Position numbers and translations under genes: made by a program. From Firmicutes bacterium CAG:110 (lineage in GTDB: Bacteria; Bacillota; Clostridia; Oscillospirales; Oscillospiraceae): a DNA stretch of 7,637 nucleotides. This document shows positions 6,038-7,637 of this stretch, one piece after another (the stretch's first letter is position 1; each line of letters starts with the position of its first letter). The notes under the pieces are model-generated. The model saw only the letters and a list, made by a program, of their open reading frames with translations, was not told the DNA's origin and did not search any database. The stretch is taken from the NCBI GenBank assembly GCA_000434635.1, contig HF988104.1:24209-31845 (forward strand), written 5' to 3'.

Positions 6038-6800
6038 AGCTTTCTTCCTCCTCGTCTTCGACCAGCAGCAGCCGCTTGGCCGCCCGGGACGCGGGATGGG
6101 CAAAGATGTCGGCAACGCGGCCTTCCTCCTGCACCAGTCCGCCGTCCAGCACCGCCACCCGGGTGCACACCTGCTGGATCACCCGCATCTCGTGGGTGAT
6201 GACCACGATGGTGATGCCAAGGGTATCCCGGATGCTTTTCAGCAGCTTCAGAATGGTTTGCGTTGTCTCCGGGTCAAGGGCGCTGGTGGCCTCGTCGCAT
6301 AATATGACCTCCGGCTCGTTGGCAAGCACCCGGGCGATGGCCACCCGCTGCTTCTGCCCGCCGGAAAGCTGGGCAGGGTAGGCGTTTGCCTTGTCCGCCA
6401 GCCCCACCTTTTCCAGCAGCTCCAGCGCCTTTTCCCGCCGCTCTTTTCTGGGGATGCCCCGAATTTCCAGCGGGAAGCAGACGTTTTCCAGCACCGTCTG
6501 CTGCTCCAGCAGATTAAAATGCTGGAAGATCATGCCGATCTTCTGCCGGCGCAGGCGAAGCTGCTCTTTGCTCAGCTTCAGCAGACTTTCTCCGTTCAGC
6601 AGAACGTCCCCGCTGTCGGGGCGCTCCAGCAGATTCATACATCGCACCAGCGTACTCTTGCCCGCGCCGGACAGGCCGATCACGCCGAAAATTTCCCCCT
6701 TGCCGATGGAGAGGGACACACCCTTCAAAGCCTCCACGCTGCCGTTTTTGGCCGTGAAGGTCTTACATAGATTATGAACTTCCAGATAGGTTTGCGCCAT
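6027..6800 (-). CDS. metN: Methionine ABC transporter ATPase MetN (no NIL domain)
   Basis: ATPase that drives methionine uptake through MetI. Motifs are intact: Walker A GLSGAGKST (42-50) within the MetN-typical GEIFGVIG...LVRCMNLLERP context, Q-loop Q93, signature LSGGQKQR (145-152), Walker B VILCDE (165-170), D-loop SALD (173-176) and H203. At 257 residues it ends soon after the nucleotide-binding domain with an acidic tail (EDEEEE), whereas classical MetN (about 340) has a C-terminal NIL/ACT-like domain that binds methionine and inhibits transport. It probably lacks that feedback control. The start ATG at 6800 has GGGGTG 5 nt upstream. Together with metQ and metI the identity is clear. Confidence 0.95.
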   Translation of the reverse strand: MAQTYLEVHNLCKTFTAKNGSVEALKGVSLSIGKGEIFGVIGLSGAGKSTLVRCMNLLERPDSGDVLLNGESLLKLSKEQLRLRRQKIGMIFQHFNLLEQQTVLENVCFPLEIRGIPRKERREKALELLEKVGLADKANAYPAQLSGGQKQRVAIARVLANEPEVILCDEATSALDPETTQTILKLLKSIRDTLGITIVVITHEMRVIQQVCTRVAVLDGGLVQEEGRVADIFAHPASRAAKRLLLVEDEEEESYAG

Positions 6801-6827
6801 GTCGTCACCCCATATTCAAGATAGCAC

Positions 6828-6859
6828 AGCAGGGCAGCCGCATTCTGCGGCTGCCCGCT
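6828..6859 (-). terminator. Intercistronic hairpin between metQ and metN
   Basis: Seven bases past the metQ stop, GGGCAGCCGCA and TGCGGCTGCCC form a perfect 11-bp stem (6832-6842 with 6846-6856) with a 3-nt loop. It extends by AGC/GCT past a single bulge. The minus-strand sequence after it (GTGCTATCTTG) is not a T-run, so full termination is unlikely. Partial termination or protection of the metQ 3' end fits better and would make more binding protein than MetN and MetI; this is inference. Confidence 0.6.
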
Positions 6860-6865
6860 TATTTG

Positions 6866-7637
6866 TCAGTCCTCGAAAGGAATCACCGCACCGTCGTAGG
6901 TGTCGTTGATGAACTGCTTGATCTCGTCGGACTTGAGAACCTTGACCAGAGCCTGAACGCCCTCGTTATTCTCGTTGCCCGCCTTCACCACCAGAACGTT
7001 TGCATAGGTCTTGGCGGCGGCGGATGCGCTGGTCTCGTAGGCCACCGCGTCATGGGCGACGGAGAAGCCCGCCTGCAGGGCGTAGTTGCCGTTCAGCACC
7101 ACGAAGGCCACTTCGTCCTTGACGCGGGAGACCTGCGCGGCTTCCAGCTCCTGAATCTTCACATTGTGGGGGTTCTCCACAATGTCCTTGACGGTGGCGG
7201 CAAGACCCGCGCCGTCGGCCAGCTTGATAACACCGTTGTCCTGAAGCAGAAGCAGGGCGCGGGCTTCGTTGGTGGTGTCGTTGGGGACTGCAATCACGTC
7301 GCCGTCTGCCAGATCGCTCAGCGCGGCCTTGGTACCCGGATAAATGCCGAAAGGCTCATAGTGGATGGCGGCCACGGCGACCAGATCGGTGCCCTTCTTT
7401 TCATTGAAATCGTCCAGATAGGGGGTGTGCTGGAAGTAGTTGGCGTCGATCTCGCCGCTGTCTACCACCAGATTGGGCTGCACATAGTCCTCAAACTCGG
7501 TGACCTCCAGCGTCCAGCCCTCTTTGGCAAGAAGCTTTGCGGCCTCTGCCAGAATTTCCGCGTGGGGCGTGGGAGAAGCGGCCACGGTGATGGTGCCCTT
7601 GGGCTCTACGGTTTCCGCAACCTCGGCACCGGCGGCT
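6866..7637 (-). CDS. metQ: Methionine-binding lipoprotein MetQ (5' end beyond window)
   Basis: Extracytoplasmic substrate-binding component (NlpA/MetQ lipoprotein family) that delivers methionine to MetI. The frame is open to the window edge, and 256 residues are visible. The signal peptide, lipobox Cys and start lie outside. The visible part starts in a linker (AAGAEVAETVEPKG) followed by the mature-domain hallmark TITVAASPTPHAEIL. Then come the family motifs DANYFQHTPYLDDFN, HYEPFGIYPG, VPNDTTNEARALLLLQ and NGNYALQAG, ending with IPFED. The size of the visible part matches a nearly complete mature protein. It is the first visible gene of the operon. Any S-box/SAM riboswitch or T-box, common regulators of such operons in Firmicutes, would lie upstream of the window and cannot be assessed. 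Confidence 0.95.
   Translation of the reverse strand, partial: AAGAEVAETVEPKGTITVAASPTPHAEILAEAAKLLAKEGWTLEVTEFEDYVQPNLVVDSGEIDANYFQHTPYLDDFNEKKGTDLVAVAAIHYEPFGIYPGTKAALSDLADGDVIAVPNDTTNEARALLLLQDNGVIKLADGAGLAATVKDIVENPHNVKIQELEAAQVSRVKDEVAFVVLNGNYALQAGFSVAHDAVAYETSASAAAKTYANVLVVKAGNENNEGVQALVKVLKSDEIKQFINDTYDGAVIPFED

Noticed and set aside
6038..6115. Longer metI start at 6115
   Set aside because: The 26 added residues read the metN 3' end in another frame; ATG at 6037 gives normal MetI length with a GAGGAGG site.
5387..6199. 270-codon plus-strand open frame opposite metI/metN
   Set aside because: Antisense shadow of metI with a His/Gln/Arg-rich product and no ribosome binding site context.
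1..7637. CRISPR array, insertion sequence, tRNA or phage/defence genes
   Set aside because: No regularly spaced repeats, transposase-like product, terminal inverted repeats or tRNA-like cloverleaf were seen on either strand by eye.

Overview
This is a GC-rich bacterial chromosome segment, most likely from a gut Clostridia (Oscillospiraceae-like) Firmicute. The grounds are a type A RNase P RNA, strong AGGAGG-type ribosome binding sites, NlpA-type methionine lipoprotein transport, and the protein style (MATE, polar amino acid ABC, TcdA). The taxonomic placement is inference. Almost everything reads on the minus strand, so the transcriptional order runs right to left. One lysR gene is on the plus strand.

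Right part (about 2990-7637, minus strand): a compact importer operon. It starts with metQ (its 5' end is cut by the window edge), then an 11-bp intercistronic hairpin, metN, metI, two polar amino acid permeases and their ATPase. It ends in a remnant of tcdA. Genes overlap by 10-20 nt or are tightly spaced, which implies translational coupling. Together they encode a methionine importer (MetQNI) and a second amino acid importer. The second importer has no substrate-binding protein of its own in the window; sulfur amino acids such as cystine are a reasonable guess. The tcdA remnant has lost its whole ATP-binding core and its C-terminus.

Middle (1820-2980): a LysR-type regulator on the plus strand, ended by a strong hairpin and divergent from a MATE-family efflux gene. 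The shared 190-bp gap is the most interesting part of the window. Two near-consensus sigma-A promoters face away from each other and share one palindromic -10 element. The MATE transcript would carry a structured leader with a well-placed 17-codon leader ORF. A 15-bp palindrome sits immediately before the lysR ribosome binding site. This suggests a LysR-controlled, possibly leader-peptide-controlled efflux pump.

Left part (23-414): the RNase P RNA gene rnpB with a TTGACA-17-TACAAT promoter, about 30 bp beyond the MATE stop codon.

The gene content is ordinary. No CRISPR array, mobile element, tRNA or clearly new system was seen. The observations worth following up are the lysR/MATE control region, the internally deleted tcdA, and the binding-protein-less transporter fused into the met operon.
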